DNA of 30,880 bases, from contig JAVWHX010000026.1 of the NCBI GenBank assembly GCA_036639875.1, positions 1-30,880 on the forward strand. Direction: 5' to 3'. Below, one piece after another: positions 1 through 7,317 of the stretch (positions are counted from its first letter, which is position 1; each line of letters starts with the position of its first letter). The position numbers were made by a program, and so were the translations under genes. The notes under the pieces were generated by a model that did no database searches, was not told the origin of the DNA, and saw only the letters and a list, made by a program, of their open reading frames with translations. This DNA comes from JAVWHX01 sp036639875 (GTDB lineage: Bacteria; Bacillota_I; Bacilli_A; Erysipelotrichales; Coprobacillaceae).

Positions 1-77
1 AGGGTTTGTATTATAAGTGTTTAAATCCTATAATACGGTGTTAAACACATTTGCCAACATTTATCTAGGGTTAGATT
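1..77 (+). repeat. Left copy of a perfect 77-bp inverted repeat
   Basis: Every base of 1-77 is matched by the reverse complement of 30700-30776; identity stops at base 78. The left limit is unknown because the window begins here. The copy lies directly upstream of the flavodoxin gene. It contains two interleaved dyads: GTATTATA (8-15) with TATAATAC (29-36), and GTGTTTAA (17-24) with TTAAACAC (41-48). AGGGTT occurs at both ends (1-6 and 68-73). No coding potential is visible. Confidence 0.95.
6..34 (+). promoter_or_regulatory. Sigma-A promoter in the left repeat, with an overlapping divergent promoter
   Basis: The rightward -35 TTGTAT (6-11) and -10 TATAAT (29-34) are 17 bp apart and point at the flavodoxin gene. 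A second rightward candidate is TTGCCA (51-56), 17 bp, GATTAT (74-79). On the minus strand TTGGCA (57-52) and TATTAT (35-30), 16 bp apart, form an outward promoter whose -10 nearly coincides with the rightward one. The dyads of the repeat cover the -35, the -10 and the likely start site, so a repressor could bind here. Assignment is by motif only. Confidence 0.6.
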
Positions 78-105
78 ATATGATAAAAAAAGAAGGAGAA
101 GAAAA

Positions 106-648
106 ATGAAAAATATTTTAGTTATATCAACAAGTCAAAGAATGAATAGTAATTCTGATATTTTAGCAGATGAATTTATAAAAGGTGCCAAGGAGTTAGG
201 AAATCAAGTTCATAAAGTATCTTTATCTGATCAAACGATTTCTTTTTGTAAAGGTTGTTTAAGTTGTCAAAAGACAGGAACTTGTATTATCAAGGATGAT
301 GTTAATGAAATTCTAAAGATAATGCAAGGAGCTGATATTATTTTATATGCAACACCAGTTTATTTTTATGAAATGAGTGGACAAATGAAAACTCTATTGG
401 ATCGTAGTAATCCACTCTTTGCTTTTGAATATAAGTTTAGAGATATTTATTTGATTATGAGTGCTGCTGATGAAGAGAACGAAGCATTTGATGGAACTAT
501 TCATGGTTTACAAGGATGGATAGATTGCTTTGAAAAATGTTCTTTAAAAGGCACTATTAAAGGTTCTGGAGTTACAAATCCTCAAGATGTAAAGTCAAAT
601 GAGAAGATAATGAAAGAAGCTTATTTATTAGGGAAAAGCATTTTATAG
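106..648 (+). CDS. NAD(P)H-dependent FMN reductase / flavodoxin-fold oxidoreductase
   Basis: This 180-residue cytosolic protein has the flavodoxin-like fold of the NADPH-dependent FMN reductase and iron-sulfur flavoprotein families. The N-terminal beta strand is followed by a phosphate-binding loop (about residues 8-17, S-x-R-x-x-S-N-S) that would hold FMN. A Cys cluster with spacing C-x-x-C-x-x-C-x(4)-C follows near residues 48-58. The ATPVYFYEMSG segment is typical of the flavin-binding edge. Such enzymes reduce flavins, quinones or nitro compounds; the substrate here cannot be told. AAGGAG at 93-98 supports the start. It is the first gene of an operon whose promoter lies in the 77-bp repeat, and the next gene begins 2 nt after its stop. 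The Cys motif could be redox-active or bind metal. Confidence 0.85.
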   Translation: MKNILVISTSQRMNSNSDILADEFIKGAKELGNQVHKVSLSDQTISFCKGCLSCQKTGTCIIKDDVNEILKIMQGADIILYATPVYFYEMSGQMKTLLDRSNPLFAFEYKFRDIYLIMSAADEENEAFDGTIHGLQGWIDCFEKCSLKGTIKGSGVTNPQDVKSNEKIMKEAYLLGKSIL

Positions 649-650
649 AG

Positions 651-1118
651 ATGAAAAAGTTATGGATTTTCTTGATTTTATTGACCCTATGGGGATGTCA
701 AAGCCAAAAAGAAGTTATAAAAGATAGACAAGAAGAAACAGTTGAAGAGGAGGTAAGTGAAAAGATGCAAGAAATTTATATTGAGATAGATGAATATCTT
801 TGTAAGGCAGAGTTGTATCAGAATAAAGCAACTCAAGAATTATTAAAAGAATTGCCTAAATCATATTCTATGGAAGAACTTAATGGTAATGAAAAGTATT
901 GTTATTTAGAGAAAACTTTACCAACTTCATCAGAAAACATAAATGAAATAAAAAAAGGTGACATTATGTTATTTGGAAATAACTGTCTTGTTGTCTTCTA
1001 TAAGGATTTTAAGACACAATACTTATATACAAAAATAGGACGAGTAAAAGATATTGATGAGTTCTTAGAGAGATTACCAAAAGGAAAGATAGAACTTACA
1101 TTTCATAAAGAACAATAG
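651..1118 (+). CDS. Lipoprotein with cyclophilin-like fold domain
   Basis: This is a 155-residue predicted lipoprotein. Basic MKK, a hydrophobic stretch and the lipobox LTLWGC place the lipidated Cys at residue 16, so the mature protein should be anchored outside the cytoplasmic membrane. An acidic linker (about 17-43) follows. The rest (about 45-155) matches my recollection of the small bacterial cyclophilin-like fold domain: an ELP segment, a NGNEKYCYL segment, a GDIMLFGNNCLVVFYKDF core and a final beta strand. Members without a signal peptide often sit next to flavodoxin-type reductases, as here. Peptidyl-prolyl isomerase activity is not established for this subfamily. The start lies 2 nt after the upstream stop and has a weak ribosome binding site, so translational coupling is likely. 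Confidence 0.75.
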   Translation: MKKLWIFLILLTLWGCQSQKEVIKDRQEETVEEEVSEKMQEIYIEIDEYLCKAELYQNKATQELLKELPKSYSMEELNGNEKYCYLEKTLPTSSENINEIKKGDIMLFGNNCLVVFYKDFKTQYLYTKIGRVKDIDEFLERLPKGKIELTFHKEQ

Positions 1119-1131
1119 AAGGAGTTTATAT

Positions 1132-2013
1132 ATGAAAATATTAAAACAAGAGTATTTTAAAGGTGAAAGAGCTTTATTTAAAGGTGAAAACTTAAGAGTT
1201 GAAGACTCAGTTTTTGGAGATGGTGAATCACCATTAAAAGAAAGTCAACATATTCAAATTAACCAAAGTATTTTTAAGTGGAAATATCCATTGTGGTATA
1301 GCAATGATATATTTGTAGAGAATTCGACATTATTAGAAACAGCACGTTCAGGGATTTGGTATACTCATAACATAACTATCAAAGATAGTATGATTGAAGC
1401 TCCTAAAACTTTGAGAAGATCAAGCCATATTCAACTTGAAAATGTTGATATGCCTTTGGCTTTAGAAACATTGTGGAATTGTCATGATATTGAACTTAAG
1501 AATGTCTCTGCTAGAGGAGATTATTTTGGGATGAATAGTCAAGATTTAAAGATTGAAAAGTTAAATTTAACAGGGAATTATTGTTTTGATGGTGTTAAGA
1601 ATATTGAAGTTCATCATTCAAAACTTATATCAAAGGATGCTTTTTGGAATTGTGAAAATGTTGTTGTTTATGATTCTGTTATTATTGGTGAATATCTTGG
1701 TTGGAATTCAAAGAATGTGACTTTTATAAATTGTACAATCGAGAGTTTACAAGGTTTATGTTATATTGAAAATCTAAAACTAGTAAACTGTAAGCTTATC
1801 AATACTACATTAGCATTTGAATACTCAACTGTTGATGCAGATATTGTTTCATGTATTGATAGTGTTATGAATCCTTTATCAGGCGTTATTAAGGCATATG
1901 GAATAGGTGAATTGGTTTTAGATGAAACAAAGATTAACCCACAAGATACAGAGATTACTATTTGTAAACCACATATACACCAACAAGAAACAATTCAATG
2001 TGTATGTAGTTAA
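1132..2013 (+). CDS. DUF3737 family right-handed beta-helix protein
   Basis: This 293-residue protein is recognised as DUF3737. It is almost wholly built of about 20-residue repeats, each carrying a hydrophobic strand and a W/N-rich turn (LWYSNDI, IWYTHNI, LWNCHDI, FWNCENV, GWNSKNV). That is the pattern of a right-handed parallel beta-helix with aromatic ladders. No signal peptide or membrane segment is present, so it should be cytosolic. The tail is Cys/His-rich (CKPHIHQ ... CVCS). The molecular function of the family is unknown to me. A good AAGGAG lies 7 bases before the ATG. The gene lies between a cyclophilin-fold lipoprotein and a MalY/PatB lyase; DUF3737 genes commonly neighbour MalY/PatB genes in Firmicutes, which hints at a shared role in sulfur amino-acid or redox metabolism (inference). 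Confidence 0.85.
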   Translation: MKILKQEYFKGERALFKGENLRVEDSVFGDGESPLKESQHIQINQSIFKWKYPLWYSNDIFVENSTLLETARSGIWYTHNITIKDSMIEAPKTLRRSSHIQLENVDMPLALETLWNCHDIELKNVSARGDYFGMNSQDLKIEKLNLTGNYCFDGVKNIEVHHSKLISKDAFWNCENVVVYDSVIIGEYLGWNSKNVTFINCTIESLQGLCYIENLKLVNCKLINTTLAFEYSTVDADIVSCIDSVMNPLSGVIKAYGIGELVLDETKINPQDTEITICKPHIHQQETIQCVCS

Positions 2014-2027
2014 GAAGGGAGAAGACA

Positions 2028-3404
2028 ATGACTTATCAATTTTCTAAATTAGTGAATAGATTTGATACTCATTCATTAAAATGGGATGTTAAAAAGAATG
2101 AATTACCAATGTGGGTAGCTGATATGGATTTTGAAACTGCTCCTGAAATTATTGAAGCATTACATCAAAGAGTGAATCATGGCGTATTTGGTTATAATGT
2201 TGTGAGTGATGAATATTTTCAAAGTATTCAAGAATGGTGGAACTCATATCATGGCTATCGATTTGAAACAGAGTGGATGATGTTTTGTACAGGAGTTGTT
2301 CCAGCTATTTCATCAATTGTCAGAAAACTTACAACAATTGGAGATAATGTTTTGATTCAATCACCAGTATATAATATCTTTTATAACTCCATTTTAAATA
2401 ATGATAGAAATGTATTATCAAGTGATTTGATTTATGATGGTCAAGATTATGCAATTGATTTTGGTGATCTTGAAGCAAAACTCTCTTTACCCCAAACAAC
2501 ACTTATGATCCTATGTAACCCTCACAATCCAATTGGGAAGATATGGGATGTTGATACACTTCAAAGAATTGGTGATCTATGTATGAAACATCATGTTGTT
2601 GTGTTATCAGATGAGATTCACTGTGATATTGTTTCACCTGGTTATCAATATACTCCATTTGCTAGTGTCTCAAAGAACAATGCTCATAATAGTATTACAT
2701 GTATTGCACCAACGAAAGCCTTTAATTTAGCAGGGTTACAAACAGCATGCATCGTTGTTCCTAATGAAGAATTAAGGCATAAAGTCAATCGTGGTATTAA
2801 TACTGATGAGGTTGCTGAACCAAATAGTTTTGCGATAACAGCAAGTATAACAGCATTTAAGAAAGGGAAAGAGTGGTTAAAAGAATTAAATTTATATATT
2901 GAGGAAAATAAACAAATAGCTATTGAATACATCAAAGAAAACTTACCAGAACTTTATGTTATTGAATCAAAAGCAACATATCTTTTATAGATAGATTGTT
3001 CAAAGATATGCTTTGATAGTGATGAATTAACAGAATTAATAAGACTAAAGACAGGCCTTTATGTATCTAGTGGTAAAGAGTATGGCATAAATGGACAATC
3101 ATTTATAAGAATGAATATTGCTTGTCCAAAGGAAAGATTAATGGATGGGCTTGAACGTTTATTCAAAGGTGTAGATTATTATAAAAATAGTTTTGAATTT
3201 GATGAATGCTTATTAGAGAAAATGCATCAGTTAGAGGATATTATTGATATAGAATTATCATATCAAAAGGATATTAAACAAATTATGATGCAGTATATGT
3301 TTCAAAAAGAGATTAAGAATAAATGTATAGTAGAATCACAGGATTTTACTTTAACAGAAGAAGAATTAAAGATTATAGATACTTTTATAAAGTGTTATAG
3401 ATAA
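2028..3404 (+). pseudogene. MalY/PatB-type cystathionine beta-lyase, interrupted by in-frame TAG
   Basis: PLP-dependent fold-type I aminotransferase of the MalY/PatB family, which cleaves cystathionine or cysteine conjugates to pyruvate, ammonia and a thiol. The N-terminal part has the MWVADMDF motif, the NPHNPIG motif and the Schiff-base lysine K230 in the APTKAFN motif. Translation stops at TAG 2988-2990, after TYLL. The same frame continues with IDCSKICF and the usual C-terminal domain through ACPKERLMDGLERLFKG. The family normally reads YLLWID here, so one TGG-to-TAG change explains the break. The first fragment has 320 residues; a 97-codon fragment could restart at ATG 3111. The C-terminal fragment also runs about 70 residues past the usual end of the family (about 390 residues). 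RF1 is encoded intact at 7318, so TAG should act as a stop. A sequencing error is the main alternative. Confidence 0.85.
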
Positions 3405-3419
3405 AAAGGAGAAGAAAGA

Positions 3420-3659
3420 ATGATAGGAACGATTGCAGGAATTTTAACAACATTGGCGTTTGTGCCACAAGTGATGAAAGTATTAAAAACAAAAGATACA
3501 TCAGCTATTTCATTAGGAATGTATTGTATGCAAGTGACTGGTGTGTTTTTATGGTTGATGCATGGTATAGCAATTAACGATATGGCTTTATTAATTGCGA
3601 ATGCCATTACATTTTGTTTGGCTTTGGTTATATTAGTATGTAAGTTAAAATATAAATAA
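3420..3659 (+). CDS. SemiSWEET-type PQ-loop sugar transporter
   Basis: This 79-residue membrane protein has three predicted helices (about 3-22, 33-52 and 56-76) and the PQ-loop signature TLAFVPQVMKVLKTKDTSAIS near residues 11-31. This is the size and motif of bacterial SemiSWEETs, which dimerise to move sugars down their gradient across the cytoplasmic membrane. AAAAGGAG lies just upstream of the ATG. It follows the broken C-S lyase by 15 nt and probably belongs to the same transcript. The sugar carried cannot be inferred. Confidence 0.85.
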   Translation: MIGTIAGILTTLAFVPQVMKVLKTKDTSAISLGMYCMQVTGVFLWLMHGIAINDMALLIANAITFCLALVILVCKLKYK

Positions 3660-3716
3660 AAGTGTCAGGTATATAAATTATAAATTATCCAAAGAATAAA
3701 TAAGGAGTGATTTATA

Positions 3717-4097
3717 ATGAGACTTTGGCATGAGAGTTTAATTCCAAGATTACCACCTCAACAATTATTAGGACAACATCGTGAAGTTTGTGCATTGAGA
3801 GGAATGTCTTGGGGAAAGAAACATAGTGTAGTTGATTATGTATTTACTTATCCATATTTTTATCTTTATGTTTATCATTGTCTTATTATGGATGAAATGG
3901 AGAAAAGAGGATATAGTGTTAATGAAATATGGAAAGATTACCGTTATCGAGGAATGCAGCTAGGATATGATATGTCTTACTTTACAGAATATAAACAAAT
4001 AACAAGACATCCTGTATATTCTGAACACAATAATGAGTACTTAAATGAATGCCTTGATAATTTAAAAAATAAGGGAATAAGTATAAAGTACACATAA
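3717..4097 (+). CDS. Pyrimidine-dimer DNA glycosylase (T4 endonuclease V-like) family protein
   Basis: This 126-residue protein starts MRLWHESLIP and carries LLGQHREVCALRGMSWGK, then HPVYSEHNNEYLNECLDNLK near the C-terminus. This pattern is that of the small TIGR02328/Pyr_excise-like family related to phage T4 endonuclease V, which removes UV-induced pyrimidine dimers. The family name is based on homology; repair activity for this subgroup is not certain. No signal peptide or membrane segment is present. AAGGAG lies 9 nt before the ATG. It is the last gene before the terminator at 4199-4227 and may be on the same transcript as the transporter 57 nt upstream. Confidence 0.75.
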   Translation: MRLWHESLIPRLPPQQLLGQHREVCALRGMSWGKKHSVVDYVFTYPYFYLYVYHCLIMDEMEKRGYSVNEIWKDYRYRGMQLGYDMSYFTEYKQITRHPVYSEHNNEYLNECLDNLKNKGISIKYT

Positions 4098-4198
4098 AAT
4101 TCTTATTTTGTTCATTTTAAATTCATATTGACAGGTTATATTATGTATGTAGTAAGAAAAAAATTCATAAAAAACTCCCTTAAAAATATGAATAAGAA

Positions 4199-4227
4199 AA
4201 GAATCGAATGACTTCGGTTCTTTTTTT
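4199..4227 (+). terminator. Intrinsic terminator after the first operon
   Basis: AAGAATCGAA (4199-4208), loop TGAC, TTCGGTTCTT (4213-4222) form a 10-bp stem with one G-U pair, followed by a T run to 4227. It closes the rightward 106-4097 unit. Confidence 0.85.
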
Positions 4228-4235
4228 GGTATAAT
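4227..4235 (+). promoter_or_regulatory. Extended -10 promoter for the PhnO-like gene
   Basis: TG-G-TATAAT (4227-4235) is a perfect extended -10 that begins in the T run of the preceding terminator. No good -35 is present 17 bp upstream, which is tolerated by extended -10 promoters. The start codon lies 22 nt downstream of the -10. Confidence 0.6.
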
Positions 4236-4256
4236 AGTGTCTAAAGAGGTAGAAAT

Positions 4257-4679
4257 ATGATTGAGAATGCAAAAAAAGAAGACTTAGAAGATATTTATCA
4301 ATTGATATGTGAATTGGAACAAGAACAAATATCAAAAGATTATTTTATAAAAACATATTTAGAGGGATTAGATAATAAAGATATATATTTTATTGTTTAT
4401 CGTCATGAAGATAAGATTATAGGACTTATAAGTCTTTATATCAATTATCATTTACATCATCATGCACCAACTGGAGAAATTGTTGAATTGGTTGTATTAC
4501 CAGAATATCGTGGCTTAAAAGTAGGACATCGTTTAATAGAGTATGTAGAAGGACTTGCTAAGGAAAAAGGGTTGATTGAATTGGAGTTGTCTACATCGAC
4601 ATATCGTAAAAAAGCACATCTTTTTTATGAAGCACATGGATTTATAAAGGATCATTATAATTATACGAAAGATATATAA
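4257..4679 (+). CDS. GNAT-family acetyltransferase, PhnO-like
   Basis: This is a 140-residue single-domain GNAT N-acetyltransferase. The acetyl-CoA pyrophosphate loop is seen in VVLPEYRGLKVGHRLI (about 78-93, the R-G-x-x-V-G form). Similarity to E. coli PhnO (aminoalkylphosphonate N-acetyltransferase) runs along the whole length from memory: YQLICELEQ near the start, LHHHAPTGEIVELVV in the middle, ELSTSTYRKKAHLFY and a final YTKDI. PhnO acetylates aminomethyl- and aminoethylphosphonates. No phosphonate genes lie nearby, so the real substrate may be another small amine. The gene is monocistronic, with an extended -10 promoter. GAGG at 4245-4248 is a modest ribosome binding site. Confidence 0.8.
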   Translation: MIENAKKEDLEDIYQLICELEQEQISKDYFIKTYLEGLDNKDIYFIVYRHEDKIIGLISLYINYHLHHHAPTGEIVELVVLPEYRGLKVGHRLIEYVEGLAKEKGLIELELSTSTYRKKAHLFYEAHGFIKDHYNYTKDI

Positions 4680-4787
4680 CAATAGATTAAGCATGAGGTA
4701 TAATATTTATCTTACAAAAAGTAGTATTATTATGACTTGTACGATATAATATATCAAACTAACAAGAGATTTTAAGGGAGGGGTACT

Positions 4788-5786
4788 ATGAAGAAAAGTA
4801 ACTATAGTCCACCATATACAATAACTCATAAAATTATAAACTTAATCTCTGATATTACTGAAATAATAACGAAGATTACAATAAATGATGGTATGAGTAA
4901 CAATCCTAAACTGCGAAAGAATAATCGAATTCGCACAATACAAGCTTCATTAGCTATTGAAAATAACTCATTATCATTAGATCAAGTGACGGATATTATA
5001 GATGGAAAAAGAATATTGGGTTCGGCAGAAGAAATATGTGAGGTAAAGAATGCTTTTAGAGCATATGAAAAATTATTAGATATGGATCCCTACTCAATAA
5101 ATGATATGCTTTTAGCCCATAAGATACTTATGAATGATCTCACAAAAGAATCGGGGATGTTTAGAAGTGGTGATGTTGGTGTTTTTGCGGGAGAACGATT
5201 AGTACATATGGCCCCCCCTGCGAACCTAGTGCCACACCTTATGTCTGAATTATTAGATTGGGCAATGAAAGAAGAAGTACATCCCTTAATAAAAAGTTGT
5301 GTGTTTCATTATGAATTTGAATTTATCCATCCCTATATAGACGGAAATGGAAGAATGGGGCGAATGTGGCAGACCCTTATACTTTACCAGTGGAAAACAG
5401 TGTTCGGATGGTTACCAGTAGAAACCCTTATTAGAGAACGACAAGAAGAATACTATCAAGTTTTAGGCGAATGTGATCGAGACTCTGATTCTCAAAAATT
5501 CATTGAATTTTTATTAAATACAATTTATGATGCATTATGCCAAATTGCATCTACCGACCAAGTCACCGACCAAGTCACCGACCAAGTCAAGAAGTTACTT
5601 AAAGTGATGGATAACAAGGCATATTCAACAAAAGAATTAATGGATTTATTGCTTTTAAAACACCGAAATACATTTAGAAATAATTATTTATTACCTGCTT
5701 TAAAATTAGGATATATTCAGATGACAATCCCTGATAAACCCAATAGTAGTAAACAAAAGTATAAAAAAGTTAACGAAAAGCAGTAG
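4788..5786 (+). CDS. Fic family protein (class II, AMPylation-type) with C-terminal winged helix
   Basis: This 332-residue Fic-domain protein has the catalytic motif HPYIDGNGRMGR at residues 181-192. H181 is the general base, D185 would hold Mg and N187/R189/R192 would hold the nucleotide. The inhibitory helix motif S54-x-x-x-E58-N59 precedes the core, which makes it class II (self-inhibited). Fic proteins usually transfer AMP from ATP to a target hydroxyl. The linker contains a triple TDQV repeat, followed by a helix-turn-helix-like region (about 272-325) that suggests DNA or partner binding. GGGAGGGG lies before the ATG. No antitoxin gene is adjacent, consistent with intramolecular inhibition. 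The repeat and winged helix are common in free-living Fic proteins; the target is unknown. Confidence 0.9.
   Translation: MKKSNYSPPYTITHKIINLISDITEIITKITINDGMSNNPKLRKNNRIRTIQASLAIENNSLSLDQVTDIIDGKRILGSAEEICEVKNAFRAYEKLLDMDPYSINDMLLAHKILMNDLTKESGMFRSGDVGVFAGERLVHMAPPANLVPHLMSELLDWAMKEEVHPLIKSCVFHYEFEFIHPYIDGNGRMGRMWQTLILYQWKTVFGWLPVETLIRERQEEYYQVLGECDRDSDSQKFIEFLLNTIYDALCQIASTDQVTDQVTDQVKKLLKVMDNKAYSTKELMDLLLLKHRNTFRNNYLLPALKLGYIQMTIPDKPNSSKQKYKKVNEKQ
5553..5588 (+). repeat. Three tandem 12-bp repeats inside the fic-like gene
   Basis: The unit ACCGACCAAGTC occurs three times head to tail without a mismatch (5553-5564, 5565-5576, 5577-5588). It encodes TDQV three times in the hinge between the Fic core and the C-terminal helix-turn-helix. 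Because the unit is 12 bp, slippage would change linker length without breaking the frame. Confidence 0.95.
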
Positions 5787-5808
5787 GGAATAAATCCTTA
5801 CTGCTTTT
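5776..5808. terminator. Bidirectional terminator between convergent genes
   Basis: AAAAGCAGTA (5776-5785) pairs with TACTGCTTTT (5799-5808), with a 13-nt loop. The plus side ends in TTTT. The minus side reads into TTTT and then, after a short gap, another T run (complement of 5764-5768). It serves the Fic gene (+) and the leftward gene ending at 5807, and overlaps the stop region of both. Confidence 0.7.
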
Positions 5809-6526
5809 AGATGACTAAACAATCAAACATATAATCACTATTAAAATAGTGTTGACCACCAATAGACTTATATATAGCATAATTTTCAACTCTAATAGAA
5901 AAAGTACGATCTTTTAATATATCATCTGGATTATGTCTTAATGCTGCCTCATAACAATACGCTTTTATTTTTAATAGATACTCTGTATCTTGAATAAGCG
6001 TATCAAAATATTCTTCTTTAATAAATACATACAAAGTATTCCAATGTGTAAAACTTTCTATTTCAATAAATTCCTTTTTTATACTTTCACGAATTTCATA
6101 AAAGGTTTCTTTTAAGACTTTATCATACATAACACTAGAAATATTTTTCATAAGAAACTGAAGATGAAAATTTTCATTAATAACTGGTAAAGGATATTCT
6201 TTCAAAACCTTATAAAAAGAAATTATAAATTTATCTTTTTTATCTTCTATTCTATATCTATATTTATCTTCATCATGATAAAGGTATATATATAAATTAA
6301 TAAAAGTAGAATCGTTTTTTGGTCTTTCAAACTTACAAGTATAGATATCTATATTATATGTATTTTTTATATATTGAATATAGGCTTGTACGAACTTATA
6401 ACGAAAATCATGTTTTTGATAGTGTGTAGTAGCAAATTCATAATCGCCACATTCAATGACTGATGATTCAGGTTCTGATGGTTTTGTATTATAGTTATCT
6501 ATTGTGTATTGTTTTTTAAAGAACAT
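5807..6526 (-). CDS. Hypothetical protein, unrecognised
   Basis: I do not recognise this 239-residue protein. It is rich in aromatic and charged residues (many Tyr, Phe, Lys, Glu), with no signal peptide, membrane helix or Cys motif. It begins MFFKKQYTIDNYN and looks like an alpha/beta cytosolic protein. Its start lies 1 nt after the stop of the upstream HAD gene on the same strand, and no strong ribosome binding site precedes it, so translation is probably coupled to the HAD gene. The shared transcript would start at the promoter at 7206-7234 and end at the bidirectional terminator. Its role may relate to the HAD enzyme, but nothing in the sequence shows how. Confidence 0.7.
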   Translation of the reverse strand: MFFKKQYTIDNYNTKPSEPESSVIECGDYEFATTHYQKHDFRYKFVQAYIQYIKNTYNIDIYTCKFERPKNDSTFINLYIYLYHDEDKYRYRIEDKKDKFIISFYKVLKEYPLPVINENFHLQFLMKNISSVMYDKVLKETFYEIRESIKKEFIEIESFTHWNTLYVFIKEEYFDTLIQDTEYLLKIKAYCYEAALRHNPDDILKDRTFSIRVENYAIYKSIGGQHYFNSDYMFDCLVI

Positions 6527-6527
6527 T

Positions 6528-7181
6528 CTATGCTTGACCTTTTAAATAATCAATAACTTTATCTAATGATTCTAAGATTCCAGTTGTCATTTCTTCAAAC
6601 TCTGGTTCAGGATATTTCATATCAGGAATACAGAATACTGGAATTTTTGCAGTGTGTGATGCTTGAATACCAGCTTCACTATCTTCTAATACAATTGCTT
6701 CATTAACTTGAACATCTAATCTTTCACATGCTTTTAAGAACACATCTGGATTAGGTTTTCCATTTTTAACTTCTGTTCCACAAACAGATTGATCAAAGTA
6801 CTGTAATACATTAGCTAACCCTAAAATATGCTCCATTCTATCTCTATGACTAGAAGTCGCAACACAAATCTTATAATCATTTTCTTTTAGATAATCTAAT
6901 AATTCAACTAATCCCTTTTTAACAGGAACTCCTTCATTTTCAAAAACATCTGCTAAATATTCATGAACATCAATAATCACTTGTTCAATTGGAAAATCTT
7001 CACCATAAACTTTCTTAAATTGTTCATGGGCATAAGCGACTTGTTTACCTAATAAAGTCTTATAAAATTCTTCACTAATTGTAAGTCCCATCTTTTCCAT
7101 AACTTTTATATAACCTTGATAAGTCATTCTTTCACTATCAATCATTAATCCATCCATATCAAATATAACTGCTTTTATCAT
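6528..7181 (-). CDS. HAD-superfamily hydrolase, beta-phosphoglucomutase-like
   Basis: This 217-residue HAD subfamily IA enzyme has motif I as VIFDMDGLMIDSE, with nucleophile D8 and acid/base D10. Motif II is CVATSSHRDRME, motif III lies in the GKPNPDVFLKACERL region, and motif IV is VLEDSEAGIQAS. The helical cap follows motif I. Members are phosphatases for sugar phosphates or riboflavin precursors, or beta-phosphoglucomutases; DGLMIDSE and the GKPxPD motif fit either. The reading frame stays open 22 codons upstream to 7247, but GGAGG 7 nt before the ATG at 7181 and the family N-terminus MIKAVIF fix the start there. It is the first gene of a two-gene leftward operon. Confidence 0.88.
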   Translation of the reverse strand: MIKAVIFDMDGLMIDSERMTYQGYIKVMEKMGLTISEEFYKTLLGKQVAYAHEQFKKVYGEDFPIEQVIIDVHEYLADVFENEGVPVKKGLVELLDYLKENDYKICVATSSHRDRMEHILGLANVLQYFDQSVCGTEVKNGKPNPDVFLKACERLDVQVNEAIVLEDSEAGIQASHTAKIPVFCIPDMKYPEPEFEEMTTGILESLDKVIDYLKGQA

Positions 7182-7205
7182 AATGTATCCTCCATATATA
7201 ACAGT

Positions 7206-7234
7206 AGTATAAAAAACAAACAGAATTGTGTCAA
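7206..7234 (-). promoter_or_regulatory. Sigma-A promoter of the HAD operon
   Basis: On the minus strand TTGACA (7234-7229) and TATACT (7211-7206) are 17 bp apart. The start site would be about 20 nt before the ATG at 7181, leaving room for the GGAGG. This also argues against a start at 7247, which lies upstream of the promoter. Confidence 0.85.
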
Positions 7235-7265
7235 TCAAAAAAGACAAGAATTAACCAATATTATT

Positions 7266-7294
7266 TTGCTTATTTTATAACTTTATATTATAAT
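7266..7294 (+). promoter_or_regulatory. Sigma-A promoter of prfA operon
   Basis: TTGCTT (7266-7271), a 17-bp spacer and a perfect TATAAT (7289-7294) precede TTTGGAGG (7303-7310) and the prfA ATG. It is divergent from the HAD promoter, with about 30 bp between the two -35 boxes. Confidence 0.85.
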
Positions 7295-7317
7295 AATAAA
7301 GGTTTGGAGGTTATAGT

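Noticed and set aside
1323..1329. TTCGACA, a Spo0A-box match
   Set aside because: It lies inside the DUF3737 coding sequence, and about three such matches are expected by chance in a window of this size and composition.
2988..2990. Recoded TAG (pyrrolysine or suppressor) in the lyase gene
   Set aside because: The family has Trp at this position, no recoding element is visible, and an intact RF1 gene is present. A nonsense mutation is simpler.
4128..4198. TTGACA at 4128 as the start of a small RNA ending at the 4199-4227 terminator
   Set aside because: No acceptable -10 follows at 16-18 bp, and the terminator is fully explained as the end of the preceding operon.
7182..7247. N-terminal extension of the HAD protein to an ATG at 7247
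   Set aside because: The promoter (7234-7206) lies inside it and GGAGG sits before the ATG at 7181, so the extension is not translated.
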